DNA of 64,000 bases from positions 2,852,001 to 2,916,000 of the forward strand of contig NZ_CP025118.1 of assembly GCF_002831665.1 (NCBI RefSeq). Direction: 5' to 3'. Every line of letters starts with the position of its first letter. Position 1 is the stretch's first letter. A program made the translations under genes and the position numbers. Below, in pieces: positions 52,143 to 62,205 of the stretch. The notes below the pieces were generated by a model. It saw only the letters and a list, made by a program, of their open reading frames with translations. It was not told where the DNA came from and did not search any database. This DNA comes from Lacinutrix sp. Bg11-31. Its GTDB lineage: Bacteria; Bacteroidota; Bacteroidia; Flavobacteriales; Flavobacteriaceae.

Positions 52143-53993
52143 ATGGTAGAATTAGGAGGTATTATTATTCTAGGAATATTGGCACAATGGGTTGCTTGGA
52201 AATTTAAAATTCCAGCTATTTTACCCTTAATTTTAATAGGCCTTTTAGTAGGACCTATTGCTGCAGAGTTTTTAAGCGAAGATGGCACCAAATGGATTGA
52301 ACCTATTTGGAATGGAGAGGAAGGATTATTTCCAGGAGAAAGCCTATTTTATTTTGTGTCTTTAGCTATAAGTATTATTCTTTTTGAAGGCGGATTAACG
52401 CTTAAAATGAGCGAAATAAAAAATGTAGGACCTGTAATTACAAAGTTAATTTCTTTAGGATCTATGGTTACCTTCTTTGGTGCAGCAGTTACAGCACATT
52501 ACACTTTTTATTTAAGTTGGGAAATTTCTTTTTTATTCTCTGGGCTTATTATTGTTACTGGCCCTACAGTTATTACACCAATTTTAAGAAACATTCCTTT
52601 AAAAAAAGATATATCGACTGTATTAAAATGGGAAGGCATATTAATAGACCCAATAGGCGCATTAGTAGCCGTTTTGGTTTTTGAGTTTATTACTGTTGAT
52701 GGAGGAGGAGAGTTTACAAAAACAGCTTTAATAGAATTTGGTAAAATTGTATTGTTTGGAGCTACTTTTGGTTTTACTTTTGCACATGCCATGAATTTTA
52801 TTATCAATAAAAACTTAGTACCACATTACCTCTTAAATGTATTTGCACTAGCTGCTGTTTTAGGTGTTTTTGTCTTAGCAGATACTTTTGCACATGAATC
52901 TGGATTACTTGCTGTTGTAGTTATGGGTATGGTTTTAGGGAACTCTAATGCTCCTTATTTAAAAGAACTTCTTTACTTTAAAGAATCGTTAAGTATTTTA
53001 TTAATCTCTATCTTATTTATTCTTTTAGCTGCTAATATAAATATGAGTGATTTATATTTAATTTACAATTGGAATACAGCAATATTATTTGCTGTTGTTG
53101 TTTTTATTATTCGTCCAATTGGTGTGTTTTTGAGTACACATGGTTCAACATTAAAATTAAATGAAAAAATATTTATTAGTTGGGTTGGACCAAGAGGAAT
53201 AGTAGCTGCAGGTATTGCTTCGTTATTTGGATTAAAGTTAGCAAAAGAAGGAGTACCAGGAGCAGAATATATAACACCCTTGGTATTTATGATTGTTCTA
53301 GGAACCGTATTATTAAACGCAACAACTGCGCGATTATTTGCTAAACTGGTTGGTGTGTTTTTAATAAAATCGAATGGAATTTTAATTGTTGGTGCATCTA
53401 AAGTATCGCGATTAATTGGTCATTATTTAGAGTCTAATGGAAGGCATGTTGTATTAATAGACAGTAATCAAAGTAATATTGAAAAAGCAAAAGAATTAGG
53501 CTTAGAAGCATTTAATACTAATATTTATTCGGACACTTTAATGGATAATATAGAACTAAACGATGTTGGTTATTTAATGGCTTTAACAGGAAGTAGTGAC
53601 ATAAATAAGTATGCTATTAATAAATTTAGCAAACAATTTGGTGAAAATGGATCATTTAGATTGGTTAGTGTAGACGAGATGCAAGATGGAGAAAACAACC
53701 CTAAAGAAGGATTGTTTTCACATACAGACGATTTTACTACGCTTAGTAATGTAACTAGAAAATATCCAAGTATTCAGGAAATAGAATTAAGAGATAAAGC
53801 ACATTACGATAGCTTAATTGAAATGTCTAATAACGACAAAGACATTATTCCTTTATTTATTAAAAATGAAGCATCCGAAATACAGATTATTTCTTCTTAT
53901 AATAAAGACATTGAAGACATAGGAGAAAATTGGCATTTAGTGTATTTAGGAAAACCTTTCGATGTTGAAGAGGTCGCTAATGAAGAAGCATAA
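52143..53993 (+). CDS. NhaP-type (CPA1) cation/proton antiporter with TrkA_N domain
   Basis: Inner-membrane Na+/H+ or K+/H+ antiporter. The 616-residue protein has about 12 helices to residue 405. The conserved segment GPTVITPILRNIPLKKD in the fifth region and GILIDPIGALVAVLVF with the DP motif fit the CPA1 NhaP group; FISWVGPRGIVAAG is another family block. A cytoplasmic Rossmann domain follows at about 415-535 (GILIVGASKVSRLIGHYLES, then VVLIDSN), typical of TrkA_N regulatory modules. NAD(H) or nucleotide regulation is expected. It is divergent from the Usp-SulP pair; the three may serve pH or ion homeostasis. Confidence 0.9.
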   Translation: MVELGGIIILGILAQWVAWKFKIPAILPLILIGLLVGPIAAEFLSEDGTKWIEPIWNGEEGLFPGESLFYFVSLAISIILFEGGLTLKMSEIKNVGPVITKLISLGSMVTFFGAAVTAHYTFYLSWEISFLFSGLIIVTGPTVITPILRNIPLKKDISTVLKWEGILIDPIGALVAVLVFEFITVDGGGEFTKTALIEFGKIVLFGATFGFTFAHAMNFIINKNLVPHYLLNVFALAAVLGVFVLADTFAHESGLLAVVVMGMVLGNSNAPYLKELLYFKESLSILLISILFILLAANINMSDLYLIYNWNTAILFAVVVFIIRPIGVFLSTHGSTLKLNEKIFISWVGPRGIVAAGIASLFGLKLAKEGVPGAEYITPLVFMIVLGTVLLNATTARLFAKLVGVFLIKSNGILIVGASKVSRLIGHYLESNGRHVVLIDSNQSNIEKAKELGLEAFNTNIYSDTLMDNIELNDVGYLMALTGSSDINKYAINKFSKQFGENGSFRLVSVDEMQDGENNPKEGLFSHTDDFTTLSNVTRKYPSIQEIELRDKAHYDSLIEMSNNDKDIIPLFIKNEASEIQIISSYNKDIEDIGENWHLVYLGKPFDVEEVANEEA

Positions 53994-54089
53994 TTATTTA
54001 ATTCTAGTAGGTAAGTGTATTTGAAATAGCATTAGTTCATTATATTTTACTTTATTTATCATTTTAACTCAATAACTTTATTTAACAAA

Positions 54090-55136
54090 ATGACCTTATT
54101 AAAATTCGATTCAATTAGACAAAAGATAATGCCAAAGCTTACTCGAGATATTGGTAAATCTCATTTTAATAAAAAAGTAAAAGGAACAAAAAAAACAAAA
54201 ATTAGTAAGATTCTAATTTGTCGTCCAAATCAAAGGCTTGGCAATATGCTTTTAATTACGCCTTTATTACAAGAATTAATAAAATCTTTCCCAGATTGTA
54301 AAATAGATCTTATTGTAAAAGGAGGAGTTGCTAAACCGGTATTTCAAGAATATGAAAATGTTAATAATATAATTATTCTACCTAAAAAACCATTTAAAGA
54401 GTTATTTAGATATTTAAAAATCTTTTTTTCGGTTAAAATAAAAAAGTACGATTTAGTAATAAGTGGAGACAAAGGATCGTCTTCTGGAAGAATTTTAACC
54501 TATTTATCTAATGCTAAATATAAAGTTTATGGAACACTAGAAAAGGAAACAGGAGCATTTGAAGACGATTACTATCACATGGCTAAAAACAATGTGTATC
54601 TTTTAAGGCACTATTTACAGCAAATTGGCTATGCAATAAGTACAGACCCTATTTCTAATTTAGATTTAAAACTTACAGAAAACGAAATTTTAAATGGTAA
54701 AGGCGTTTTGAACCGTTCGGTTATTGATTCATCTAAAAAAACCATATTAATTTTCACATTTGCTACAGGTAATAAATGTTATTCTAAAGCGTGGTGGAGT
54801 ACTTTTTATACTGCCTTAAAAGCTAAATTTGGGGACACTTATAATATTCTAGAAGTTTTACCTGCAGAAAACGTATCTCAAATAGACTTTAAAGCGGGTT
54901 CTTTTTATAGTAAAGATATTAGAGAAATTGCGGCAGTAATTGCAAATGCAGAGCTGTTTGTTGGAGGAGATGGTGGCATTATGCATTTAGCAGCAGCAAC
55001 CAAAACAACTACAGTAGGTTTGTTTTCTGTTACACCAACAAGTAAATACAGACCTTATGGTAATAACAACGATTTTATAGACACAAAAAGTGGAACTGTT
55101 GAAGATTATATGTCGTTAATAGAGAGTAAACTATAG
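54090..55136 (+). CDS. Glycosyltransferase family 9 (heptosyltransferase-like)
   Basis: Probable inner-membrane-associated sugar transferase in lipopolysaccharide core or other glycan assembly. The 348-residue protein carries the GT9 N-terminal pattern ILICRPNQRLGNMLLITPLL (a G-D-x2-L-x3-P-type segment) and FKEY-like basic stretches. The C-terminal donor-binding block is FVGGDGGIMHLAAATKTTTV followed by GLFSVTPTSKYRPYG. The Asp-Gly/His pair in that block is typical of WaaC/WaaF relatives. It has an extra basic N-terminal extension of about 35 residues. The acceptor and sugar are not predictable from sequence. Confidence 0.85.
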   Translation: MTLLKFDSIRQKIMPKLTRDIGKSHFNKKVKGTKKTKISKILICRPNQRLGNMLLITPLLQELIKSFPDCKIDLIVKGGVAKPVFQEYENVNNIIILPKKPFKELFRYLKIFFSVKIKKYDLVISGDKGSSSGRILTYLSNAKYKVYGTLEKETGAFEDDYYHMAKNNVYLLRHYLQQIGYAISTDPISNLDLKLTENEILNGKGVLNRSVIDSSKKTILIFTFATGNKCYSKAWWSTFYTALKAKFGDTYNILEVLPAENVSQIDFKAGSFYSKDIREIAAVIANAELFVGGDGGIMHLAAATKTTTVGLFSVTPTSKYRPYGNNNDFIDTKSGTVEDYMSLIESKL

Positions 55137-55253
55137 TTTATTAAATTCTAATAAAACCAGTTCATCTTCTTTTTAGCCCATTTCGGCATATTACGTTTCG
55201 TTTAAAAGAATGATGAGTATATATTTACTTCATCAATCTTTAACGAATCGATT

Positions 55254-57611
55254 ATGAAATTAAATGTATTAATTATTCTGTCTTTCCTTTTCGGAACTAC
55301 GCTAAGTTTCGCGCAAAGCATAAACGGAACTATTTTAGACGACACCAATCAACCACAACCTTTTGCTAATGTTCTTATTTATAAAGATGGAAGCACTAAT
55401 CCTTTAACAGGAACCGTTAGTGATGACAACGGAAAGTACGAGTTTAAAAATCTAGAGCAAGGTAATTATAGTTTAGAAATTTCTTTATTAGGTTTTAAAA
55501 CCGAAAAGAGCGAAATTTTTCAAATCACACAAGAATCAAAAACGGTAAACTTCACTTTAAAAGAAGAAGCCCAAACTCTGGGAGAAGTTGTTATAAAAAG
55601 TAAACGACCAGTTATAAGACAAACAGCAGAAAAGCTAATAGTAGATTTAGAAAATTCAGAAATGTTAAACTCTAATTTACAAGATGTAATGAAGCGTGTT
55701 CCAGGAGTTATTGTAACCAATAACGGAATAAGCTACGCAGGACAAAGTAATATTAGAATTTTAATAGATGGCAAAACTACCGAGTATATGGACATGGACA
55801 CTTTGCTTCGCGACATGCCAGCCGATAATATAGCAAGAGTAGAGCTAGTAGAACAACCAGGAGCAGAGTTCGATGCAGAAGGCTCAGGACCAATAATAAA
55901 CATTATTTTAAAGAAAAATGTAAAACTAGGTACACATGGTAATGTTGTGGGTTGGGTTGGTGAAGACGAAGGTGTAGAGTTTGGAACAAGTGCTTCTATA
56001 GCGAGCTATAAAAACAAATTAAATTGGCAAACAAGTATTGGGTATTCAAGTCCTACTTGGCGAGAAGAGTTATTTATTAAAAGAACTGTTGAAAATAGCA
56101 CTTTCGATCAAGCTACAATAGAGCCTTATAATCCACAAAGTATTAGATTAGGAGGTAGCGTAGATTATTACATAAACGATAATAATGCTATCGGAATTGG
56201 TGTTAGAAGAAACACAACCAAGTCCGATAGAACCTCTCAAAGCTCAAACATAATTACTAGTGGAACAGCAACAGACTTTTTACTATCTCAAAACACTTAT
56301 GATAGAGACCAAATTGTTTTTAATGTAAACCCATATTATGAGTTTAAAACAGATGCTCACAAACTTAATATAGATTTTAATTTTGTAGATTATTCTAACA
56401 CTAATAAAAATACTATTTCTTCACTTTCAGGAAGTACTATTCCATACACAAATCAACGTTATTTACAAGATGAAGAGTATCAAATTAAAACCTATAAAGC
56501 AGATTATTCTAGACTGTTTTCTGAAGATTTTAAACTCAGTTTTGGTAGTAAATATTCGCAAGTAAATACAGATAGCGATTTAATGTCTTTTACCGAAAAC
56601 AATAACGGAAATTTTGATTTTAACGCAAATGCAAGCAACCGCTTTTTAGTAGATGAAACTGTTTTTGCTTTATATTCTAAACTTAATTTAACCAAAGGAA
56701 ATTGGTCATTTTCTGGAGGATTACGTTTTGAAGATAGTAACACTAAAGGCACATCAAGCAGTAATAACGAAACGCGAGAACGTAAAATTTCTAAAGTATT
56801 TCCAAGTGCTTCAGTTAGTAGAAAAATAAACAAAAACTTAAGCGGTAGTTTAGCGTATAGTTATAGAATAAGACGCCCAAATTATAATACTTTAAATTCA
56901 TTTGTAACCTATTACGACCCATTATCCTCCGACGTTGGGAACGAAAATTTAAGGCCTGCTTTTACTAATAATTATCAGTTTAATTTAACCTACGATGGAC
57001 AACCTTTTTTTACGGTTGGTTATAGCGAAACTGAAGACGCTATGTTTCAGTTTATATCTCAAAATAATAATACAGCCGAAATTAGTAGAACGACTATTAA
57101 TTTATCAGACAGTAAAAACTGGAACTTTAGGTTATTTGGACCTTTAAGTTTTATTAAAGGAGTAGAAGGCTATACTGGTTTTATTGTAAATTATAATAAG
57201 TTTGAGTCTAACCCAAATAATTTAAACTTAGACAAATGGAGTTTAATGTGGTTTTCTCAGGCTAGTTACGAGTTGCCATTTGAAATTAGCGCAGAACTTA
57301 GTGCAAACTATGGCACAGGAGCTTTAGAAGGTGGTATAGACACAGACTGGTTTGCAGGATTAGATTTTTCTTTTGGAAAAAAGCTTTTAGACGAAAGGCT
57401 AAAACTAAACTTAGGCTTCAACAAAATGCTAAACAGAGGTTTTATAGGCGAAATTAACTATAATAATTTACAAGCAGATGTGGAAAGTAATCAATCAAGA
57501 CAAAATATTCAGTTAAGAGCAACGTATAGTTTTGGTTCTAAATATGGAAAAAAGAAGAACAGAAGTAATGCTTCTAAAGATGAAGAAAATAGAATTGATG
57601 ATAATAATTAA
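55254..57611 (+). CDS. Outer-membrane beta-barrel protein with carboxypeptidase-like N-terminal domain (TonB-receptor-like)
   Basis: Predicted outer-membrane receptor or transporter. The 785-residue precursor has a signal peptide ending near SFAQS. A carboxypeptidase-regulatory-like domain follows at about 22-105 (INGTILDDTNQPQPFANV, NLEQGNYSLEISLLGFKTE). A plug-like region lies at about 115-220 (LQDVMKRVPGVIVTNNGISY, RILIDGKTTEYMD), then a long beta barrel to the C-terminus. The family pattern is that of outer-membrane beta-barrel family proteins. No nutrient substrate can be inferred. A CPBP protease gene begins 6 bases downstream, so it heads a four-gene run with the kinase and regulator. 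Confidence 0.9.
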   Translation: MKLNVLIILSFLFGTTLSFAQSINGTILDDTNQPQPFANVLIYKDGSTNPLTGTVSDDNGKYEFKNLEQGNYSLEISLLGFKTEKSEIFQITQESKTVNFTLKEEAQTLGEVVIKSKRPVIRQTAEKLIVDLENSEMLNSNLQDVMKRVPGVIVTNNGISYAGQSNIRILIDGKTTEYMDMDTLLRDMPADNIARVELVEQPGAEFDAEGSGPIINIILKKNVKLGTHGNVVGWVGEDEGVEFGTSASIASYKNKLNWQTSIGYSSPTWREELFIKRTVENSTFDQATIEPYNPQSIRLGGSVDYYINDNNAIGIGVRRNTTKSDRTSQSSNIITSGTATDFLLSQNTYDRDQIVFNVNPYYEFKTDAHKLNIDFNFVDYSNTNKNTISSLSGSTIPYTNQRYLQDEEYQIKTYKADYSRLFSEDFKLSFGSKYSQVNTDSDLMSFTENNNGNFDFNANASNRFLVDETVFALYSKLNLTKGNWSFSGGLRFEDSNTKGTSSSNNETRERKISKVFPSASVSRKINKNLSGSLAYSYRIRRPNYNTLNSFVTYYDPLSSDVGNENLRPAFTNNYQFNLTYDGQPFFTVGYSETEDAMFQFISQNNNTAEISRTTINLSDSKNWNFRLFGPLSFIKGVEGYTGFIVNYNKFESNPNNLNLDKWSLMWFSQASYELPFEISAELSANYGTGALEGGIDTDWFAGLDFSFGKKLLDERLKLNLGFNKMLNRGFIGEINYNNLQADVESNQSRQNIQLRATYSFGSKYGKKKNRSNASKDEENRIDDNN

Positions 57612-57617
57612 TTAGAG

Positions 57618-58394
57618 ATGGATAAAACATTTAAAATTATATTGCTAACTCTAGCCTCTTTTGGTCTTTCTTTTGCTTTGAGACATTTCTTTTACTCCGA
57701 CTTGATAAATTGGATTAATTTAAACATAAAGAATATTGGAATTAGTCATTTTGTCACTGATTTGATTATTGGAATACCTTTATTTATAGGAGTTGGTTTA
57801 ATTCATGATTTCAAAAACTTTATCAAAAACCTAGGACTTAACAAATCCATTAAAAAGGCATTATTGTTTTCTTTGATATGTACATCTCCAATGTTTATTG
57901 GATATTTTATAGTTTTTGATCTTAATTCTGAAATTACTTTTACTAAAATTTTAAGAGGAGCTTTTATTGCCGCCTTTATTGAAGAACTGTTTTTTAGAGG
58001 AATTCTTTTTGGTCAAATTTATAGATTTACTAAAATTGGTTTTTTTCCTTCAATAATATTTGGAGCATTAATTTTTGCTTTAGGACACCTCTATCAGAGT
58101 CAAGAATTATCAACATTAATAGGCGTTTTTTTAACTACTTTTTTAGGAGCAATTTTATTTGCTTGGGTTTATGTGGAATGGGATAATAATTTATGGGTTT
58201 CTATTTTTTTACATCTATTTATGAACTTATTTTGGATGCTATTCTCCGTAGCTGATAACGCATTTGGAGGCACATATGCTAATGTTTTTAGAATTATTAC
58301 TATTATCCTTGTAATTACTCTTACCATAGCTTATAAGTTTAAAAAAGGAATTAAATTAGAGGTAAATAAAAGCACTTTGATAATAAATAAATGA
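57618..58394 (+). CDS. CPBP family intramembrane metalloprotease
   Basis: Integral membrane protease of the CPBP (Abi/CAAX-like) family. The 258-residue protein has about seven to eight hydrophobic helices. The catalytic motif EExxxR is EELFFRG at 122-128 (E122, E123, R127). The downstream histidines lie in LGHLYQ (H157) and FLHLFMNLFW (H199), with N203 four residues later, the standard layout. Substrates of the family include prenylated or membrane peptides and protein precursors; none is known here. It lies between the outer-membrane barrel gene (6-base gap) and the kinase gene (4-base ATGA overlap). Confidence 0.9.
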   Translation: MDKTFKIILLTLASFGLSFALRHFFYSDLINWINLNIKNIGISHFVTDLIIGIPLFIGVGLIHDFKNFIKNLGLNKSIKKALLFSLICTSPMFIGYFIVFDLNSEITFTKILRGAFIAAFIEELFFRGILFGQIYRFTKIGFFPSIIFGALIFALGHLYQSQELSTLIGVFLTTFLGAILFAWVYVEWDNNLWVSIFLHLFMNLFWMLFSVADNAFGGTYANVFRIITIILVITLTIAYKFKKGIKLEVNKSTLIINK

Positions 58395-59404
58395 ACACCA
58401 AACTAAACAAATCCGATTATATATTATTGATTATCTATTTTGTGATATCCATTGCAATGCAGACTTTAGATTATTATGATCGTCATGCATTAATAAGGGA
58501 GTATTGGATAGATTTTCCAGTAGACATAATAATGATTCTTGTATTAATTTCAATATTTATGTATTGGTTAATACCCAAATATATTATTGAGCAAAAAAAG
58601 TATTTTAATTTCATATTTTTTAGCCTTTTAGCCATGATTGTTATTGGAGGTATAGATAAAGTTGTTGGTTACTGGTCTGGAGATAATGATTGGAACCGAT
58701 TTCCTTCAACCTTTTGGTTTATTATTGAATCCATATCTATAAGCGCTAATCAAATGGGATTGCCTTTTGGTTTACTTTTAACTAAGAAGTTTTACGAGAG
58801 CCAGACACAGCTTCTTACTGTAGAAAAGCAACAAAAAGAAAACGAACTCAAACTATTACGTTCGCAAATAGATCCTCATTTTTTATTTAATAATTTAAAC
58901 ACACTAGATTCTTTAATAGATAGTGATCCAGAAAAAGCAAAAGAATATATTAATAGGCTATCGTTAATCTATCGCTATTTAATAAAAACCAAAGATGCTG
59001 AGGTTATGGAACTGTCTGAGGAAATAGAACTAGCCAAAAATTATATGTTTTTAATTAAAACGCGTTTTGGAAACGATTACGATTTTAAAGTTGAAATAAA
59101 TACAGATATTACAGATAGGTTTATTCCAACAGGAGCAATTCAAGCCTTATTAGAGAACGTTGTAAAACACAATAAGCCACAAAACAATAAAGCAATAGCA
59201 ACAACTATTTTAGTTGAAGAAAGCGCGCTTAAAGTAACAAACACAAAATCTGGTATTTTATCTAAAGACGAATCGTTTGGAACAGGTTTAGAAAACTTAA
59301 AAGCACGATATAAATTATTGTCAGATAAGGAAGTAATAATTATAAATACAGATAAAGAATTTGTTATTTCAATTCCAATTATTAAATTAATTGACGAAAA
59401 TTAG
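58391..59404 (+). CDS. LytS-like sensor histidine kinase
   Basis: Membrane histidine kinase of the LytS/YehU type. The 337-residue protein has four membrane segments in the first 130 residues (about 8-25, 44-62, 72-92 and 107-130). A short coiled linker leads to the His_kinase block LRSQIDPHFLFNNLNTLDSL, with phospho-acceptor H163. The ATPase part shows the N-box as ALLENVVKHN and the G-box as GTGLENLKARYKLL. It lacks a periplasmic sensor domain of note, so signals are likely sensed in or near the membrane. It overlaps the CPBP gene by 4 bases and precedes the LytTR regulator gene by 4. Confidence 0.92.
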   Translation: MNTKLNKSDYILLIIYFVISIAMQTLDYYDRHALIREYWIDFPVDIIMILVLISIFMYWLIPKYIIEQKKYFNFIFFSLLAMIVIGGIDKVVGYWSGDNDWNRFPSTFWFIIESISISANQMGLPFGLLLTKKFYESQTQLLTVEKQQKENELKLLRSQIDPHFLFNNLNTLDSLIDSDPEKAKEYINRLSLIYRYLIKTKDAEVMELSEEIELAKNYMFLIKTRFGNDYDFKVEINTDITDRFIPTGAIQALLENVVKHNKPQNNKAIATTILVEESALKVTNTKSGILSKDESFGTGLENLKARYKLLSDKEVIIINTDKEFVISIPIIKLIDEN

Positions 59405-59408
59405 AGCA

Positions 59409-60173
59409 ATGAAAATTTTAATTCTAGAAGACGAAATACCAGCATATCAAAAACTAGTTTCTTTTGTAAACGACTATTTTCAAGAACACATTCCTCACGA
59501 TTGGGCACGATCTAATGCTGAAGGAAAAGCGTTTCTTGTAAATAATAAGTATGACTTTATTTTGTCGGACATTCAATTGCTAGATGGTGTGTCGTTCGAT
59601 TTGTATAATGAAATTGATATCGATTCTCCAATTATTTTCTGTTCTGCTCACGACGATTATTTGTTTCAAGCATTTAACACAAACGGTATTGCGTATATAT
59701 TAAAACCGTACACGCAAACAGATTTTAAAAAGGCAATTGAAAAATACCAATCTCTATTTAAACAAGGCGATTATAACGCACTTTCTAACGAAACAATCAC
59801 AGAGCTTAAAGTTGCTTTAAAAGAAGAGGCTAATAATTATAAGAAGCGTTTTGTAATTAAAAAAACAAAAGGAATTCAACTCTTAAATGTATCAGAAATT
59901 AGTATAATTGAAGCTTCAGGAGATTTTTGCATTGCCACAGACTTTAGTGGAAAACGACACATTATTTCTCAAAATTTAGGATCAATTATTCAACAATTAA
60001 ATCCAACTAAGTTTTTTAAAATAAACAGAAGCGAGATTCTAAGCATAGATTACATAGAAAACTTAGAAAGCCATTTTAAAAACCGATTATTAATTAAAAT
60101 AAAGGGCTTAAAAGATAAAGTAATGACGAGTTCTTCTACAACAGCAGAGTTTAGAAAATGGCTGGAGCAGTAA
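59409..60173 (+). CDS. LytTR-family response regulator
   Basis: DNA-binding partner of the upstream kinase. I start at 59409 (MKILILEDEI), 4 bases after the kinase stop. A longer frame start at 59391 would overlap the kinase gene and add only MTKIRA. The 254-residue protein has a receiver domain with E8, D9, phospho-acceptor D54 (ILSDIQLLDG) and the conserved Lys in YILKPYTQ. A LytTR domain follows at about 150-250 (RFVIKKTKGIQLLNV, TKFFKINRSEILSIDYIEN). LytTR binds direct repeats at promoters; the upstream barrel gene is the most obvious target candidate. That is inference. Confidence 0.93.
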   Translation: MKILILEDEIPAYQKLVSFVNDYFQEHIPHDWARSNAEGKAFLVNNKYDFILSDIQLLDGVSFDLYNEIDIDSPIIFCSAHDDYLFQAFNTNGIAYILKPYTQTDFKKAIEKYQSLFKQGDYNALSNETITELKVALKEEANNYKKRFVIKKTKGIQLLNVSEISIIEASGDFCIATDFSGKRHIISQNLGSIIQQLNPTKFFKINRSEILSIDYIENLESHFKNRLLIKIKGLKDKVMTSSSTTAEFRKWLEQ

Positions 60174-60174
60174 A

Positions 60175-60205
60175 ACAAAAAACCTTCAGCGAAAACTGAA
60201 GGTTT
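60175..60205 (-). terminator. Terminator of lepA, possibly bidirectional
   Basis: Arms AAACCTTCAG (60180-60189) and CTGAAGGTTT (60196-60205). The minus strand continues into a T run (TTTTTTGTTTTAC). The plus side has only three T, so the main use is for lepA, 43 bases away. Confidence 0.82.
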
Positions 60206-60247
60206 ATATATATAAATCTAATTATCTAAAAAGGAGAATTAATTTAT

Positions 60248-62044
60248 TTAATCATTCAACTTTAAAACAGCCATAAATGCTTGTTGAGGTATTTCTACAT
60301 TACCAACTTGACGCATACGCTTTTTACCTTTTTTCTGCTTTTCTAGTAACTTACGTTTACGTGAAATATCTCCACCATAACATTTTGCCGTTACATCTTT
60401 ACGTAATGCTTTTACCGTTTCTCTAGCAATAATTTTTGCTCCAATTGCTGCTTGAATTGGGATATCGAATTGCTGACGTGGAATTAATTCTTTCAACTTT
60501 TCAGTCATTTTCTTACCAATATGATGAGCATTATCAGCATGAATTAATGCAGAAAGTGCATCTACTGGTTGGGCATTTAATAAGACATCTAAACGTACTA
60601 ATTTCGATACCTTCATACCTATTGGATGGTAGTCGAAAGAAGCATATCCTTTAGAAACCGTTTTAAGTCTATCGTAGAAATCGAAAACAATTTCTGCTAA
60701 AGGCATTTCAAAAGTAAGCTCAACACGAACAGGTGTTAAATACGTTTGATTTATAATCATACCACGTTTCTCAATACACAAACTCATTACGTTACCAACA
60801 AAATCTGCTTTTGTAATAATAGTAGCTTTTATATAAGGTTCTTCAACCCTATTTATCATTGTTGGTTCAGGTAAATCACTTGGGTTATTTACAATAAATG
60901 GTTCGTCAGGATTTTTATTGGTATAAGCGTAGTACGATACGTTTGGTACAGTAGTAATTACCGTCATATCAAACTCACGTTCTAAACGCTCTTGGATAAT
61001 TTCCATGTGTAGCATTCCTAAGAAACCACAACGGAAACCAAAACCTAAAGCCGCAGAACTTTCTGGTTGAAACACCAAAGAAGCATCGTTTAACTGAAGC
61101 TTTTCCATAGAATTTCTAAGCTCTTCGTAATCCTCTGTATCTACAGGATAAATTCCTGCAAAAACCATTGGTTTTACGTCTTCGAAACCTTCAACAATAT
61201 TTGTAGTTGGGTTATCAAAATCTGTAATTGTATCTCCTACTTTTACTTCTTTTGCCGTTTTTATTCCAGTAATTAAATAACCAACATCACCAGTTTTTAC
61301 ACTTTTCTTTGCAACTTGTGTTAATTTTAAAGTACCAACTTCATCTGCAAAATAATGATTATCTGTAGCGACAAATTTAATTTTTTGTCCTTTTTTAATT
61401 TCTCCATTAAAAACTCTAAAGTAAGTTTCAATACCTCTAAAAGTATTGTAAACCGAATCGAAAATTAAAGCTTGAAGCGGTGCATCAGGATCTCCTTTTG
61501 GAGCAGGAATACGCTTAATAATTGCTTCTAAAATATTTTCGACACCAAAACCAGTTTTTCCACTTGCGTGTATTACTTCTTCTGGCTTACAACCTAAAAG
61601 ATCTACAATATCGTCTGTAACTTCTTCTGGGTTTGCACTTGGTAAATCGATTTTATTTAAAACAGGAATAATTTCTAAATCATTCTCTAGTGCTAAATAT
61701 AAATTAGAAATAGTTTGTGCTTGTATACTTTGCGCAGCATCTACAATTAGTAATGCGCCTTCACAAGCAGCAATAGATCTTGATACCTCGTAAGAGAAAT
61801 CTACATGACCAGGAGTATCAATTAAGTTTAAAACATACTCTTGACCTTCGTAAGTATATTCCATTTGGATAGCATGCGACTTAATGGTAATACCACGTTC
61901 GCGTTCCAAATCCATACTATCTAAAAGTTGCGCTTGTTGTTCACGAGCAGTTACAGAACCTGTTGCATCGAGTAAACGATCGGCAAGTGTACTTTTTCCG
62001 TGATCAATATGTGCAATAATGCAAAAATTTCTAATGTGCTTCAT
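60248..62044 (-). CDS. lepA: Elongation factor 4 (LepA)
   Basis: Ribosome-dependent translational GTPase that acts on stalled or mistranslocated ribosomes and in initiation. The 598-residue protein has the normal length. It shows the P-loop [14 protein letters not shown], the switch I/II segments [18 protein letters not shown] and [25 protein letters not shown] (NKxD), and the C-terminal EF4-specific domain ending [16 protein letters not shown]. All G motifs are intact. It separates two outer-membrane barrel genes of the same family. Its own -7 box lies in the divergent gap at 62077-62084. Confidence 0.97.
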   Translation of the reverse strand: MKHIRNFCIIAHIDHGKSTLADRLLDATGSVTAREQQAQLLDSMDLERERGITIKSHAIQMEYTYEGQEYVLNLIDTPGHVDFSYEVSRSIAACEGALLIVDAAQSIQAQTISNLYLALENDLEIIPVLNKIDLPSANPEEVTDDIVDLLGCKPEEVIHASGKTGFGVENILEAIIKRIPAPKGDPDAPLQALIFDSVYNTFRGIETYFRVFNGEIKKGQKIKFVATDNHYFADEVGTLKLTQVAKKSVKTGDVGYLITGIKTAKEVKVGDTITDFDNPTTNIVEGFEDVKPMVFAGIYPVDTEDYEELRNSMEKLQLNDASLVFQPESSAALGFGFRCGFLGMLHMEIIQERLEREFDMTVITTVPNVSYYAYTNKNPDEPFIVNNPSDLPEPTMINRVEEPYIKATIITKADFVGNVMSLCIEKRGMIINQTYLTPVRVELTFEMPLAEIVFDFYDRLKTVSKGYASFDYHPIGMKVSKLVRLDVLLNAQPVDALSALIHADNAHHIGKKMTEKLKELIPRQQFDIPIQAAIGAKIIARETVKALRKDVTAKCYGGDISRKRKLLEKQKKGKKRMRQVGNVEIPQQAFMAVLKLND

Positions 62045-62076
62045 AATCTATAGGCTCTTATAAAGAGAAGAGACTG

Positions 62077-62084
62077 CAAATATA
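62077..62084 (-). promoter_or_regulatory. Candidate -7 box for lepA
   Basis: The minus strand reads TATATTTG, 32 bases upstream of the lepA ATG. No clear -33 TTG. Confidence 0.45.
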
Positions 62085-62205
62085 AGGCATTTATTGACGA
62101 TTTTTTTAGTTTTTCTTCGGCTTAGTAAGTGCCTAAAATTTACGGTTTTTACCGTAACAGAAATTAAAAAACTATTAGTAACTTGCTTTTTCGTTAAAAT
62201 CTCAA

